A program made the translations under genes and the position numbers. A DNA stretch of 64,000 nt, taken from positions 62,001 through 126,000 of the forward strand of contig DASPNJ010000139.1 in assembly GCA_035626595.1 (NCBI GenBank), written 5' to 3'. Positions 43,581 through 51,514 of this stretch are shown here, one piece after another. The stretch comes from JAQGMV01 sp035626595. Its GTDB lineage: Bacteria > Pseudomonadota > Gammaproteobacteria > Burkholderiales > SG8-41. Under the pieces are notes generated by a model. That model worked only from the letters and a program-made list of their open reading frames with translations. It searched no databases and had not been told where the DNA came from. The stretch's first letter is position 1, and each line of letters begins with the position of its first letter.

Positions 43581-43604
43581 CGCGTTTACTGGGCGGATAT
43601 CCGT

Positions 43605-43802
43605 TCAGGAACCGGATGGCGGGTTGAGCGCTGCATTTCCGTTCGTTTCGCCGGGAGCGCTCGCCTCCGGCTCTGTCGCCCGCAGCGCAAGCATACGGCC
43701 CTGCGGGCGCGAATTCGCGTGCAAGCCCGCGTATTGCCGATCGAGATACTGGTCGAGCCACGCTGACCAGCGGCGCACCACGTCCTGAAAAACCTGTTTC
43801 AT
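43605..43802 (-). CDS. 65-residue hypothetical protein
   Basis: The ATG at 43800-43802 has a good AGGGGTGA site eight bases upstream. The N-terminal half (MKQVFQDVVRRWSAWLDQYL) looks like an amphipathic helix; the C-terminal half is Ala/Pro/Ser-rich and disordered. I recognise no family. It is convergent with the 43449-43580 gene and divergent from 43967-44149. The opposite-strand ORF over it is arginine-poor too, so strand choice rests on the ribosome site. Confidence 0.42.
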   Translation of the reverse strand: MKQVFQDVVRRWSAWLDQYLDRQYAGLHANSRPQGRMLALRATEPEASAPGETNGNAALNPPSGS

Positions 43803-43966
43803 GGAAATCACCCCTGTTTCACGGCTGTTACGTGCGGCAGGGGAGCAATGAGCGCACCCAATCCGGCGGCTTCGCGCTTCGTTTCAACGCGTTATGTGAC
43901 ATCCATCACCAGTCGCGCCGGTGCGACGTTTGCATCGAATCCAGACCTACATCCGGAGCTGCGACC

Positions 43967-44149
43967 ATGACCGCGAATCGATCCCGGAACAGCACGCGCG
44001 AACACGACCAGGACAGCGACCCACCGCGTACCGCGGTGCCGCCGGACAGCCCCACGACGCCCGGCCAGCCCACGTCCGACGATCCTGCGCGCGATCAGGA
44101 CAGCGATCCGCCGCGTACGCCGGTGCTGCCCACGGCGGCCGACAAGTAG
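43967..44149 (+). CDS. 60-residue acidic, internally repeated hypothetical protein
   Basis: Starts at ATG 43967 with GGAG nine bases upstream. The sequence is hydrophilic and proline-rich, with a duplicated segment HDQDSDPPRTAVPP and RDQDSDPPRTPVLP about 30 residues apart. It is predicted to be disordered and cytosolic. The longer frame from 43832 adds an unrelated Cys-rich stretch and lacks a better start. No known function. Confidence 0.45.
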   Translation: MTANRSRNSTREHDQDSDPPRTAVPPDSPTTPGQPTSDDPARDQDSDPPRTPVLPTAADK

Positions 44150-44150
44150 T

Positions 44151-44222
44151 CCGTTCGGGCTGAGCTGGTCGAAGCCCGAACGCAATCGGCGCAGTTCGTG
44201 GTTCGACAAGCTGCCACGAACG
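44151..44222. repeat. two palindromes of the TTCGACAAGCT family
   Basis: Left: CGTTCGGGC (44152-44160) with GCCCGAACG (44174-44182) around AGCTGGTCGAA. Right: GTTCGTGG (44194-44201) with CCACGAAC (44214-44221) around TTCGACAAGCT. They lie in opposite orientation between the small gene and the convergent efflux operon, and match the element at 32288-32320. Confidence 0.7.
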
Positions 44223-44235
44223 GCTCTGTCCCCGT

Positions 44236-45630
44236 TCACCACCCGCCGCCGAGCGCCTTGATCAGCCGTACGACCGCCGCGAGCCGCTGGCCTTCGAGTT
44301 GCGAAATGCGGCGTTCCTCCGCGAGTACCGTGCGCTCGGCATCGGCGACCTCCAGATAGTTGGCGGTGCCGGCGTCGTAACGCGCCTGCGCGAGCGTCAC
44401 CACCTCGCGCGCCGAACGTAATGCCTGCGCCCCCGCGGACGCCTGTTCGCCGCGCAGCACGATCGCCGCAAGCGCGTCTTCAACTTCCCGCAATGCGGCG
44501 AGAACCGTCAGACGGTAAGCGGCGAGCGCTTCGTCGTAGGCGCTTTCGGCGCGCTGCACATCCGCGGCGGTGCGTCCTGCGGTGAAGAGCGGCAGGCTCA
44601 CGCGCGGCCCGATCGACCAGACGCGGCTGTCGGCGGAGAACAGCGCGCCTGCCGTATCGCTCAAGAGCCCACCCTGCCCCACCAGCTGTACCGACGGGAA
44701 ATAGGCGGCGCGGGCGACGCCGATCTGCGCGTTGCGCGCCGCGAGCGCGCGCTCGGCGCGCGCAATGTCGGGTCTGCGCTCGAGCAGCGTCGAAGGCAGC
44801 GCGGCCGGAATCGCAACGTGCCGCGGCGCCGGGCCGCGCGGCAGCTCGAAGTCACCCGGGGCCCTGCCGCAGAGTAGCGCGAGCGCGTGGCGCACCTCGG
44901 CATGCTGGCGCTGCAGGTCCGCGAGATCGGCCTCGGCGCTCGCCAGTAACGCGCGCGCCTGTGCCACGCCCGTCCCCGTGATCACGCCGGCTGCGTAGCG
45001 CTCTTCCAACAAACGCAGCGAGTCCTGACGCACGCGCACCGTGTGCCGGATCGCCGCGGCCTCCGCGTCGATCGTACGCGCCAGAGCGAAGTTGATCGCG
45101 ACATCCGCGGTGAGCGTGAGCAGCACGTGCTCGTAATCCGCTGCGCTCGCCTGCGCTTCGGCCTGCGCCGATTCGATCATCCGGCGCACGCGACCCCACA
45201 GATCGATCTCGTAGCTCACGTCGAACGGAAGGCTGAAGGTATCGATATGCGCCGACGGAACCGGAAACGGCACCGGGGTCGGCAGATTGCCGGAGGTGCG
45301 TTCGCGTTTGACCGACGGCGCGAACGCCGCCTGCGGGAAAGCTTGCGCGCGCGCTCCCGCGGCGATGGCACGCGCCTGTTCGACGCGTGCGACCGCGGCG
45401 CGCAGTCCCGGATTCGCGGCGACGGCCTGCGCCTGCAGTGCGTCGAGCACCGGATCGCCGAACACCTTCCACCATTCGCCTTTCGGCGCGGCGTCGCGCG
45501 GCGCTGCGATCTTCCAGCGCCAGTCCTGCGGAACCAGGTCGCCCACATCGGGCTTGCGGTACTCGGGGCCCACCGTGCACGCCGCGAGTAGCAGCAGCGC
45601 GAGAGCGGTCAGCGTGCGCAGCGCGGCCAT
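44236..45630 (-). CDS. outer-membrane efflux lipoprotein, OprM/NodT family
   Basis: TolC-like exit channel of 464 residues from ATG 45628-45630. The lipobox LLAAC gives a lipid-attached C18. The family opening TVGPEYRKPDV follows directly. Two OEP repeats are visible, each with long helices: AAVARVEQARAIAAGARAQA and AERALAARNAQIGVARAAYFP with FPSVQLVGQGG. The beta-barrel part is in FDVSYEIDLWGRVRR. It is the last gene of a four-gene export operon; its start overlaps the permease stop (TGATG). The substrate is unknown. Confidence 0.9.
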   Translation of the reverse strand: MAALRTLTALALLLLAACTVGPEYRKPDVGDLVPQDWRWKIAAPRDAAPKGEWWKVFGDPVLDALQAQAVAANPGLRAAVARVEQARAIAAGARAQAFPQAAFAPSVKRERTSGNLPTPVPFPVPSAHIDTFSLPFDVSYEIDLWGRVRRMIESAQAEAQASAADYEHVLLTLTADVAINFALARTIDAEAAAIRHTVRVRQDSLRLLEERYAAGVITGTGVAQARALLASAEADLADLQRQHAEVRHALALLCGRAPGDFELPRGPAPRHVAIPAALPSTLLERRPDIARAERALAARNAQIGVARAAYFPSVQLVGQGGLLSDTAGALFSADSRVWSIGPRVSLPLFTAGRTAADVQRAESAYDEALAAYRLTVLAALREVEDALAAIVLRGEQASAGAQALRSAREVVTLAQARYDAGTANYLEVADAERTVLAEERRISQLEGQRLAAVVRLIKALGGGW

Positions 45631-46766
45631 CAGTCGAGCGTCTGGCGATACCGCTTGACGCCGATCGCGAGAACGACCGCGGCAAAGATCGCGATCGGCC
45701 ACAGGTGCGGAGCGATCTCGGCCATCGCATTGCCCTTCAGGAATATGCCCCGCACTACCCGCAGGAAATGCGTGAGCGGCAGAACTTCGCCGATCGCCTG
45801 GGCCCAGCCCGGCATGCCGCGGAACGGAAACATGAAGCCCGACAGCAGGATCTGCGGCAGGAAAAAGAAAATGCCCATCTGTATCGCCTGGCGCTGGTTC
45901 TGCGCGACGGTCGAGAACATGATGCCGACCGCGAGGTTGGCGACGATGAAGATGAACGAGACCGCAAGGAGCAGTGTCACGCTGCCCACGATCGGCACGT
46001 CGAATATGAAGCGTGCGGCGAGGAGCACCAGCACGAGCTGGAGGTAGCCGACGAGGATGTAGGGGACGATCTTGCCGATCAGCACCTCGAGCGGGCGCGC
46101 CGGCATCGAGAGCAGGTTCTCCATCGTGCCGCTTTCGCGCTCGCGCGTGATCGCAAGCGCCGTGATCAGCACCATGGTCATCGTCAGCACGACCCCGATC
46201 AGCCCCGGCACGATGTTGTGCTGCGTGATCGCCTCCGGGTTGTAGCGTGCGTGCACCCTAAGCTCGATCGGCGGATCGCCGGCCGCGAGATACGCAAGCG
46301 GACCCTTGAGATCGTTCTGAAGCGCGCGTGCGAGGATCGTCGCAAGAGAGGCCACGGCATTGCCGGTCGTGCCCGGATCGGTCGCATCGGCTTCGACCAG
46401 CAAGGCGGGCTTCTCTCCTCGCAGCAGTCTGCGGCTGAAGTCCTCGGGCACGTTAACCACGAACTGCACGGCGCCGCGGTCGAGCGCATCGCGCGCCTCG
46501 CGTTCGCTGCGCACTTCCTGTACGAGATCGAAATACGCGCTGTTGCGCATCGCGGCGAGCACGCTTCTGCCGTACGGGCCGTGGTCCGCGATCAGCGCCG
46601 CCGCCGGCAGATGCTTCGGATCCGAGTTGATCGCGTAACCGAACAGGACGAGCTGGAGCAGCGGGATGCCGACCATCATTGCGAAGGTCAGGCGGTCTCG
46701 CCGCATCTGGATGAACTCTTTCAGCACCAGTGCGCGAAAGCGCGCCGCGGAGAAGCCCGTCCTCAT
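45630..46766 (-). CDS. ABC-2 type export permease (YbhR/YbhS-like)
   Basis: Inner-membrane subunit of the exporter, 378 residues from ATG 46764-46766 (overlapping the ATPase stop, ATGA). One helix near residues 25-45 (TFAMMVGIPLLQLVLFGYAI) is followed by a large periplasmic domain (about 50-180) and five C-terminal helices. Typical ABC-2 motifs are TRERESGTMENLLSMPARPLE and the PYILVGYLQLVLVLL segment, with RGIFLKG near the end. The frame upstream of 46766 is a shadow of the ATPase gene. Half-transporter: it should dimerise. Confidence 0.9.
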   Translation of the reverse strand: MRTGFSAARFRALVLKEFIQMRRDRLTFAMMVGIPLLQLVLFGYAINSDPKHLPAAALIADHGPYGRSVLAAMRNSAYFDLVQEVRSEREARDALDRGAVQFVVNVPEDFSRRLLRGEKPALLVEADATDPGTTGNAVASLATILARALQNDLKGPLAYLAAGDPPIELRVHARYNPEAITQHNIVPGLIGVVLTMTMVLITALAITRERESGTMENLLSMPARPLEVLIGKIVPYILVGYLQLVLVLLAARFIFDVPIVGSVTLLLAVSFIFIVANLAVGIMFSTVAQNQRQAIQMGIFFFLPQILLSGFMFPFRGMPGWAQAIGEVLPLTHFLRVVRGIFLKGNAMAEIAPHLWPIAIFAAVVLAIGVKRYRQTLD

Positions 46767-47515
46767 GGCGCCCGCGCGTCCTGAGCGCTGTTCATGAGGC
46801 GCACGAACACCTCTTCCAGCGCCGAAGCGCCGCCGCGCCGCGCCATCGGCAGGAACTCGTCCAGCGTTCCGTACGCGAGCAGCCGTCCCTCCGACAGAAA
46901 GGCGAGGCGGTGACAGCGTTCCGCTTCGTCCATGTAGTGCGTCGCGATGAGAAAGGTGAGCCCCTCGTCGGCGAGCGCGTGGATCTCGTCCCAGAATTCG
47001 CGCCGGGCCTTGGGATCGACGCCTGCGGTGGGCTCGTCGAGGAGCAGCAGACGCGGCCGGTGAATGAGACACGCCGCGAGCGCGAGTCGCTGTTTCCATC
47101 CGCCGGAGAGCGTGCCGGCGAGCTGATCCTTGCGGCGCACGAGGCCGAGGCGCTCCAGGGCTGCGCGCACCGCGTCGCGCCGCGACGGCACTTCATAGAC
47201 GCGCGCGACGAAATCGAGGTTCTCCTCGATCGTCAGGTCCTCGTAGAAGCTGAAGCGCTGCGTCATGTAGCCGACCTCGCGCTTGATGGCATCGCTTTCG
47301 CGCACCACGTCGTAGCCCAGGCAGTATCCGCTGCCCTCGTCGGGACGCAGCAGCCCGCACAGCATGCGGATGAACGTGGTCTTGCCGCTGCCGTTGGGGC
47401 CGAGAAAACCGCAGATCTCGCCCGCCGGCACTTCGAGGCTGATGTGATCGACCGCAGTCAGGCTGCCGAAGCGCTTGGTGAGGCCCTCGACATCGATCGC
47501 GGGCGCCGCGCTCAT
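46763..47515 (-). CDS. ABC transporter ATP-binding protein (YbhF-like)
   Basis: ATPase of 250 residues from ATG 47513-47515, which overlaps the adaptor stop by four bases. Walker A is FLGPNGSGKTTFIRML (about residues 38-53), the Q-loop YMTQRFSFYEDLTI, the signature LSGGWKQRLALAACL, Walker B LLLLDEPTAGVDP and the H-loop IATHYMDEAE. The RFSFYEDLT and MDEAERC forms are typical of drug-export ATPases paired with ABC-2 permeases. There is a single ATPase domain, whereas E. coli YbhF has two. Confidence 0.92.
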   Translation of the reverse strand: MSAAPAIDVEGLTKRFGSLTAVDHISLEVPAGEICGFLGPNGSGKTTFIRMLCGLLRPDEGSGYCLGYDVVRESDAIKREVGYMTQRFSFYEDLTIEENLDFVARVYEVPSRRDAVRAALERLGLVRRKDQLAGTLSGGWKQRLALAACLIHRPRLLLLDEPTAGVDPKARREFWDEIHALADEGLTFLIATHYMDEAERCHRLAFLSEGRLLAYGTLDEFLPMARRGGASALEEVFVRLMNSAQDARAP

Positions 47516-48567
47516 CGGGCGCCGTCCTCCCCTTTGGCGGGAGCGGATCGCTGTGGGGCGGGAGCCGAAGATTGGGACGGGGCGGACAACCTGAAGCTCA
47601 CATCCACCGGTTGGCCCGGATGCAGCTTTGCCGCGACGGCCGGTTCGAACACGGCCTCCACCATGAACACGAGCTTCTCGCGGCTTTCGCGGCTGTAGAT
47701 GACGGGCGGGGTGTATTCGGCGCGCGGCGAGATGAAGCTCACCCTCGCGGCAAACGTCTGGTGCGCGCCGTTCACACGGATCTCCACCGCGTCGCCGACG
47801 TGTATCGCCCCCAGCCACGGCTCGGGCACGAAGGTCCGGACCTTGACATGCTGCGGCGGCAGGAGCGCAACGACCGGCCGGCCTGCCGCGACCCACTCGC
47901 CTTCCCGGTAGAGCGTGTCGAAGACCGTGCCCGATACCGGCGCGGACTGACGCTTCTGCGCGAGGTCCCATTCCGCTTTCGCGAGCGCCGCGTCGAGCGC
48001 ACGCAGATTGGCCTCGGCGCCAGCGACTTGGTCGGAGCGTGAGCCCAGACGCGCGGTACGCAATTCCGCCTCGAGCTGCGTGACGCGTTCGCGCTCCTGG
48101 TCGCGCACCGCGCGCGCGCGGTCGAGCTCCTGCGGGGTGGTCGCGCCGGCGACCTTGATCAGCTTTTCCTGCCGCGCGAGCTCGCGATGTGCGAGATCGA
48201 GCGCGGCCTGTGCCTGTTTAACCTGCGCCCGGACCGATTCGATCTCGGACGGACGGCGCCCTCTTTTCAGGTCCTTAAAATTCGCGAGCGCCTGCGCGCG
48301 CCGCCGCTCGGTCTCTTCGCGGGCCGCTCTCTCGGGGGTGTCGTCGAGCGCGAACAGCAGATCTCCGGCGTTGACGGCGGCACCGCGCCGCACCGCGAGC
48401 TTCTCGAGCTTCCCGGAATGCGGCGACGAGACGTACACGAAATCGGCCTCGACATAGCCCTGCCGCACGCTCGATTCCCCGTTGCCGCAGCCCGTTGTCA
48501 TAACCGTCGCGGCGAGCGCGGCGCAGAAAACGCTTCGGATCGGGGCGCCCATACGTCGCCGGATCAT
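47512..48567 (-). CDS. HlyD-family periplasmic adaptor lipoprotein
   Basis: Membrane fusion protein linking the ABC pump to the outer-membrane factor, 351 residues. The start is ATG 48565-48567, or 48552 with equal support. The lipobox-like TTGC gives a lipid-attached Cys near residue 27. The biotinyl-lipoyl half-motif YVSSPHSGKLEKLAVRRGAA is followed by a long coiled-coil hairpin (about 95-200, rich in Glu/Arg/Gln), the second lipoyl half SAPVSGTVFDTLYREGEWVAAG, and a beta-barrel domain. It is the first gene of the operon, so the promoter should lie between 48568 and the divergent acyltransferase start. Confidence 0.9.
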   Translation of the reverse strand: MIRRRMGAPIRSVFCAALAATVMTTGCGNGESSVRQGYVEADFVYVSSPHSGKLEKLAVRRGAAVNAGDLLFALDDTPERAAREETERRRAQALANFKDLKRGRRPSEIESVRAQVKQAQAALDLAHRELARQEKLIKVAGATTPQELDRARAVRDQERERVTQLEAELRTARLGSRSDQVAGAEANLRALDAALAKAEWDLAQKRQSAPVSGTVFDTLYREGEWVAAGRPVVALLPPQHVKVRTFVPEPWLGAIHVGDAVEIRVNGAHQTFAARVSFISPRAEYTPPVIYSRESREKLVFMVEAVFEPAVAAKLHPGQPVDVSFRLSAPSQSSAPAPQRSAPAKGEDGAR

Positions 48568-48681
48568 AGCAAGGCCGCCCTGGCACGCTTGTCGCCTACG
48601 TGCAGCGCGCGTCCGCCAGTGGATGACGCCGTCGCCGGCACGCGCTAGAGTCGGCTCTGTAACCGGAGATTTCCGCTCACG

Positions 48682-49500
48682 ATGCCCCGCGACGCAGCCT
48701 CCACCAGCCCGGACGCGATCGGATGGTGGTTCGCGGTTTTCGCCGCCATCCTCTACGGTGTGTACGCGGCCCTCCTGCTCGGGCTCGTCGCGGCCGCGGC
48801 GTGGCTCGTTGCAGGCGTCACATCGAACCGCGCGTGGGCGCGCAAGATCGTGCGCGCCGCGGCACGCGTCTATCTGAGGCTCGCGGGCATCGGTGTTTCG
48901 GTGCGTGGCATCGAGTATCTCCCGCCGTGGCCGGTCGTGCTCGTGGCGAACCTCGCAAGCCGCCTCGACGCGCTGGTTCTTGCAGCGGCCCTGCCGGCAC
49001 GATATTGCTTCGTCGCCACGCGCGAGTTCCAGCAGCACGTCGTCGCCGGCGTGCTCCTCGCACGCATCGGCGTGCAATTCGTGGAACACGCCGGTGACGT
49101 GCATACGCCGGACGACGCCGAGCGCCTCGTGCGGCTCGCGGCGAACGGCACGTCGCTCGTATTCTTCCCGGAGGGAACACCGATCCGCACAGCCGGGCTG
49201 CGCGAATTCGATAGCGGCGCGTTCATCGTCGCCACCCGCGCGGACGTGCCGGTGGTCCCGGTCGCGATCAAAGGCACGCGCGCCATCCTGCGCGCGGGGC
49301 AGTGGCTGCCGCGCCGCGGCGGCAACATCGTCGTGACGGTGAATCCTCCGGTGTTCGCGGCGACGAGCTGCGATCCAGCGGCGGCGGCCGCGAAGGTTCG
49401 CGACAGCGTGCGCGGCGTGATCCTGCGACACTGCGGCGAGGCCGATCTGCCGCAGGCGCTCGCCGAGGCGGACGCTTTAGCGGCTCGCGGCAGCGTCTGA
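48682..49500 (+). CDS. PlsC-like acyltransferase homologue lacking the catalytic His
   Basis: A 272-residue protein of the 1-acylglycerol-3-phosphate acyltransferase (PlsC) fold. One or two N-terminal membrane helices (about residues 14-48) anchor the enzyme. Block I, normally NHxSxxD, reads N90-L91-A-S-R-L-D96 (VANLASRLDALVL): the catalytic His is Leu while Asp is kept. Block III VFFPEGTPIRTAGLREF and block IV VVPVAIKG are intact. CTC replaces the expected CAC codon. It could be inactive, binding-only, or use another base. It is divergent from the export operon (114 bases) and lies ahead of soxZ. Confidence 0.78.
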   Translation: MPRDAASTSPDAIGWWFAVFAAILYGVYAALLLGLVAAAAWLVAGVTSNRAWARKIVRAAARVYLRLAGIGVSVRGIEYLPPWPVVLVANLASRLDALVLAAALPARYCFVATREFQQHVVAGVLLARIGVQFVEHAGDVHTPDDAERLVRLAANGTSLVFFPEGTPIRTAGLREFDSGAFIVATRADVPVVPVAIKGTRAILRAGQWLPRRGGNIVVTVNPPVFAATSCDPAAAAAKVRDSVRGVILRHCGEADLPQALAEADALAARGSV

Positions 49501-49595
49501 GGTCACCGCGGCTTTGCGCCGCGCGTGAGCGCCAGCGGCTTTATGCCGCCCCCGCATAAGCAAATGCCGCGGCCGACCGCCAGAAAGCCTTTGTT

Positions 49596-49601
49596 TATAT
49601 T
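49596..49601 (+). promoter_or_regulatory. possible -10 box of soxZ operon
   Basis: TATATT twelve bases before the soxZ ATG in an AT-rich patch (TTGTTTATATTA) that contrasts with the GC-rich surroundings. The 112-base gap 49501-49612 contains nothing else that I can support, and in particular no soxY remnant. Confidence 0.45.
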
Positions 49602-49612
49602 ACGATCGCCCC

Positions 49613-49933
49613 ATGTCCGAACCGATGAGAATCAGGGCCACGCTGCAGGGCGATGTCGCGGACGTGCGCATCCTCATGCGCCACCCGATGGAAACCGGCC
49701 AGCGCAAGGACGCCAAGGGCGAGATCATCCCCGTCCACTTCATTCAGCACGTGCTGGTTACGCACAACGGCAGGACCGTGCTCGATGCACAGTGGAGCCA
49801 GGCCGTGTCGCGCGACCCTTTTCTCGGCCTGCGCGTGAAGGGCGCAAAGGCCGGCGACAAGATCGCCGTCACGTGGACCGACAATAAAGGCGACAAGCGC
49901 ACCGACGAAGCGACGATAGCGCCCGCGTCTTAA
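49613..49933 (+). CDS. soxZ: thiosulfate oxidation carrier complex protein SoxZ
   Basis: Half of the SoxYZ carrier that holds sulfur intermediates during thiosulfate oxidation. The 106-residue length and Ig-like sequence match: IRATLQGDVADVRILMRHPM, ETGQRKDAKGEIIPVHFI and DPFLGLRVKGAKAGDKIAV. SoxZ proteins have no signal peptide of their own and are exported bound to SoxY. Here no soxY precedes it, contrary to the normal soxY-soxZ order; the partner must be encoded elsewhere or be lost. soxA, soxX and soxB follow on the same strand. Confidence 0.94.
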   Translation: MSEPMRIRATLQGDVADVRILMRHPMETGQRKDAKGEIIPVHFIQHVLVTHNGRTVLDAQWSQAVSRDPFLGLRVKGAKAGDKIAVTWTDNKGDKRTDEATIAPAS

Positions 49934-49971
49934 AGTCCGACACCGGCTGTCGGGCAGTACCGAGGAGAACC

Positions 49972-50778
49972 ATGGATACGTTACGCAGCGGCGCAGCCGC
50001 GTTCGCACTCGCCTGCCTCTTGACCGCGCTCGCGGCCGCGCAGTCGCCCAGCGGGCTCGAGGTCGGCCGCAAGATGCTGATGGAGGACAATCCGGGCGAG
50101 CTCTGGATCGACCGCGGCAAGAAGCTATTCCACGAGAAACGCGGACCCAGGAAAGCCTCGCTCGAGCAGTGCGACTTCGGCCTCGGCCCGGGCAAGTTGA
50201 AGGGCGCCACCACGCACCTCCCGCGTTATTTCGCGGACACCGACAAAGTCGAGGATCTCGACTCGCGCATCGTCACCTGCATGGTCACGCTCCAGGGGTT
50301 CAAGCTCGAAGACGTCAAACGCACCGCGATCGGGCGCCCGCTCACCGACGGCTCCGACGTCGAGGCGATCGCGATGTACGTGGCGTCGAATTCGAACGGC
50401 ATGAAAATGGACGTGCGTCTCGATCATCCAAAAGAGCGCGAGATGTACAAAGCGGGGCAGTACCTGTTCTTCCGGCGCAGCGGCCAGACCGATTTCGGCT
50501 GCGTCACGTGCCACGGCGACCCCGACAAGCGCATCCGGCTCCAGGACCTCGTGCACATGCTCGACAAGAAGGAGATTCAGGCGGTCGCCGGAAGCTGGCC
50601 CGCATACCGCGGGGCGCACGGCATCGCGCGCACGATGCAATGGCGGCTCTACGACTGCTTCTGGCAGATGCGCCTGCCGGAGCTCGGCTATCTCTCCGAC
50701 GTCTCGATCGCGCTTTCCACCTACCTGAACTACCAGGGCAACGGCGGCGTCGTGAAGGTGCCGGGCTTCAAGCGCTGA
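49972..50778 (+). CDS. soxA: sulfur oxidation c-type cytochrome SoxA
   Basis: Subunit of SoxAX, which attaches thiosulfate to the SoxY cysteine. The 268 residues include a signal peptide (about 1-23). One heme motif is present, C177-VTC-H181, and the active-site Cys persulfide ligand is C229 in WRLYDCFWQMR. The site of the first heme in diheme SoxA is reduced to a single Cys (LEQCDFGLGPG, about residue 67), so this is the mono-heme type; that Cys can pair with the one in RIVTCMV. The gene starts 38 bases after soxZ. Confidence 0.95.
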   Translation: MDTLRSGAAAFALACLLTALAAAQSPSGLEVGRKMLMEDNPGELWIDRGKKLFHEKRGPRKASLEQCDFGLGPGKLKGATTHLPRYFADTDKVEDLDSRIVTCMVTLQGFKLEDVKRTAIGRPLTDGSDVEAIAMYVASNSNGMKMDVRLDHPKEREMYKAGQYLFFRRSGQTDFGCVTCHGDPDKRIRLQDLVHMLDKKEIQAVAGSWPAYRGAHGIARTMQWRLYDCFWQMRLPELGYLSDVSIALSTYLNYQGNGGVVKVPGFKR

Positions 50779-50788
50779 GGAGACGCCG

Positions 50789-51424
50789 ATGAAAAAAGCC
50801 ATCAGATGGACGCTCGCGGCCGTGCCGCTGCTGATCGCGGTGGGCTGCGCGACGTTTCCGGATGCGCAGAGCACGCGCGACACGGCGGAATCCATGATCA
50901 AGGCGAGCTTCACGGCGCCGGCGCCGCATCTGCTGAAGCGCCTCGACCAGGACCGCGCGCAGCAGATCTGCAGCAAGGTCGACCAGGCGCCGCTCACGCA
51001 GGAGGAGGCCGCAGAGGTCGTCAAGCTCGCGCGTGCCTCCATCGAATATCCGAAATCGGGGAAGCTCGTCGGCGACTGGAAGATCGGCGCCAAGCTCGCG
51101 TACAACGGCGCCGGCGACCGCATTCAGAACGGCCGCCTCGAAAAACGCAAGGAGAACGGCGGGCTGTGCCAGAACTGCCACGGGCTCGAAGCCGGCGAGA
51201 TCAACGTCGGCAATATCGGGCCGCCGCTCACCGGCTTCGGCGCGCAGCGCGGCAATTCCGAAGCGGTCGCGAAATACGCGTACGAGAAGATCTACAACGG
51301 CTGGGCGTATTTTCCGTGCTCGAACATGCCCCGGCTCGGCGCGAACAAGCACCTCACGCTCGAGCAGATCACCCACCTCGTGGCTTATCTCATCGACCCC
51401 GAATCGTCGCTCAACAAGAAATAG
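50789..51424 (+). CDS. soxX: sulfur oxidation c-type cytochrome SoxX (lipoprotein form)
   Basis: Electron-accepting partner of SoxA, 211 residues. The signal peptide ends in AVGC, a lipobox (C20), so this SoxX is probably membrane-anchored rather than soluble. The heme motif is C127-QNC-H131 in GGLCQNCHGLEAGEINVGNI. The axial Met is likely M180 in PCSNMPRLG. An N-terminal extension of about 70 residues before the cytochrome domain is longer than in short SoxX proteins. It follows soxA by 10 bases. Confidence 0.94.
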   Translation: MKKAIRWTLAAVPLLIAVGCATFPDAQSTRDTAESMIKASFTAPAPHLLKRLDQDRAQQICSKVDQAPLTQEEAAEVVKLARASIEYPKSGKLVGDWKIGAKLAYNGAGDRIQNGRLEKRKENGGLCQNCHGLEAGEINVGNIGPPLTGFGAQRGNSEAVAKYAYEKIYNGWAYFPCSNMPRLGANKHLTLEQITHLVAYLIDPESSLNKK

Positions 51425-51514
51425 CGCGCTTACCGGCCGCGCCGAGACTGCTTCCAATGCGCCACCACGTCGTGGTGCGCGTGCGCCCCGGCTCCTCGCG
51501 ATGACACCGGCGGG

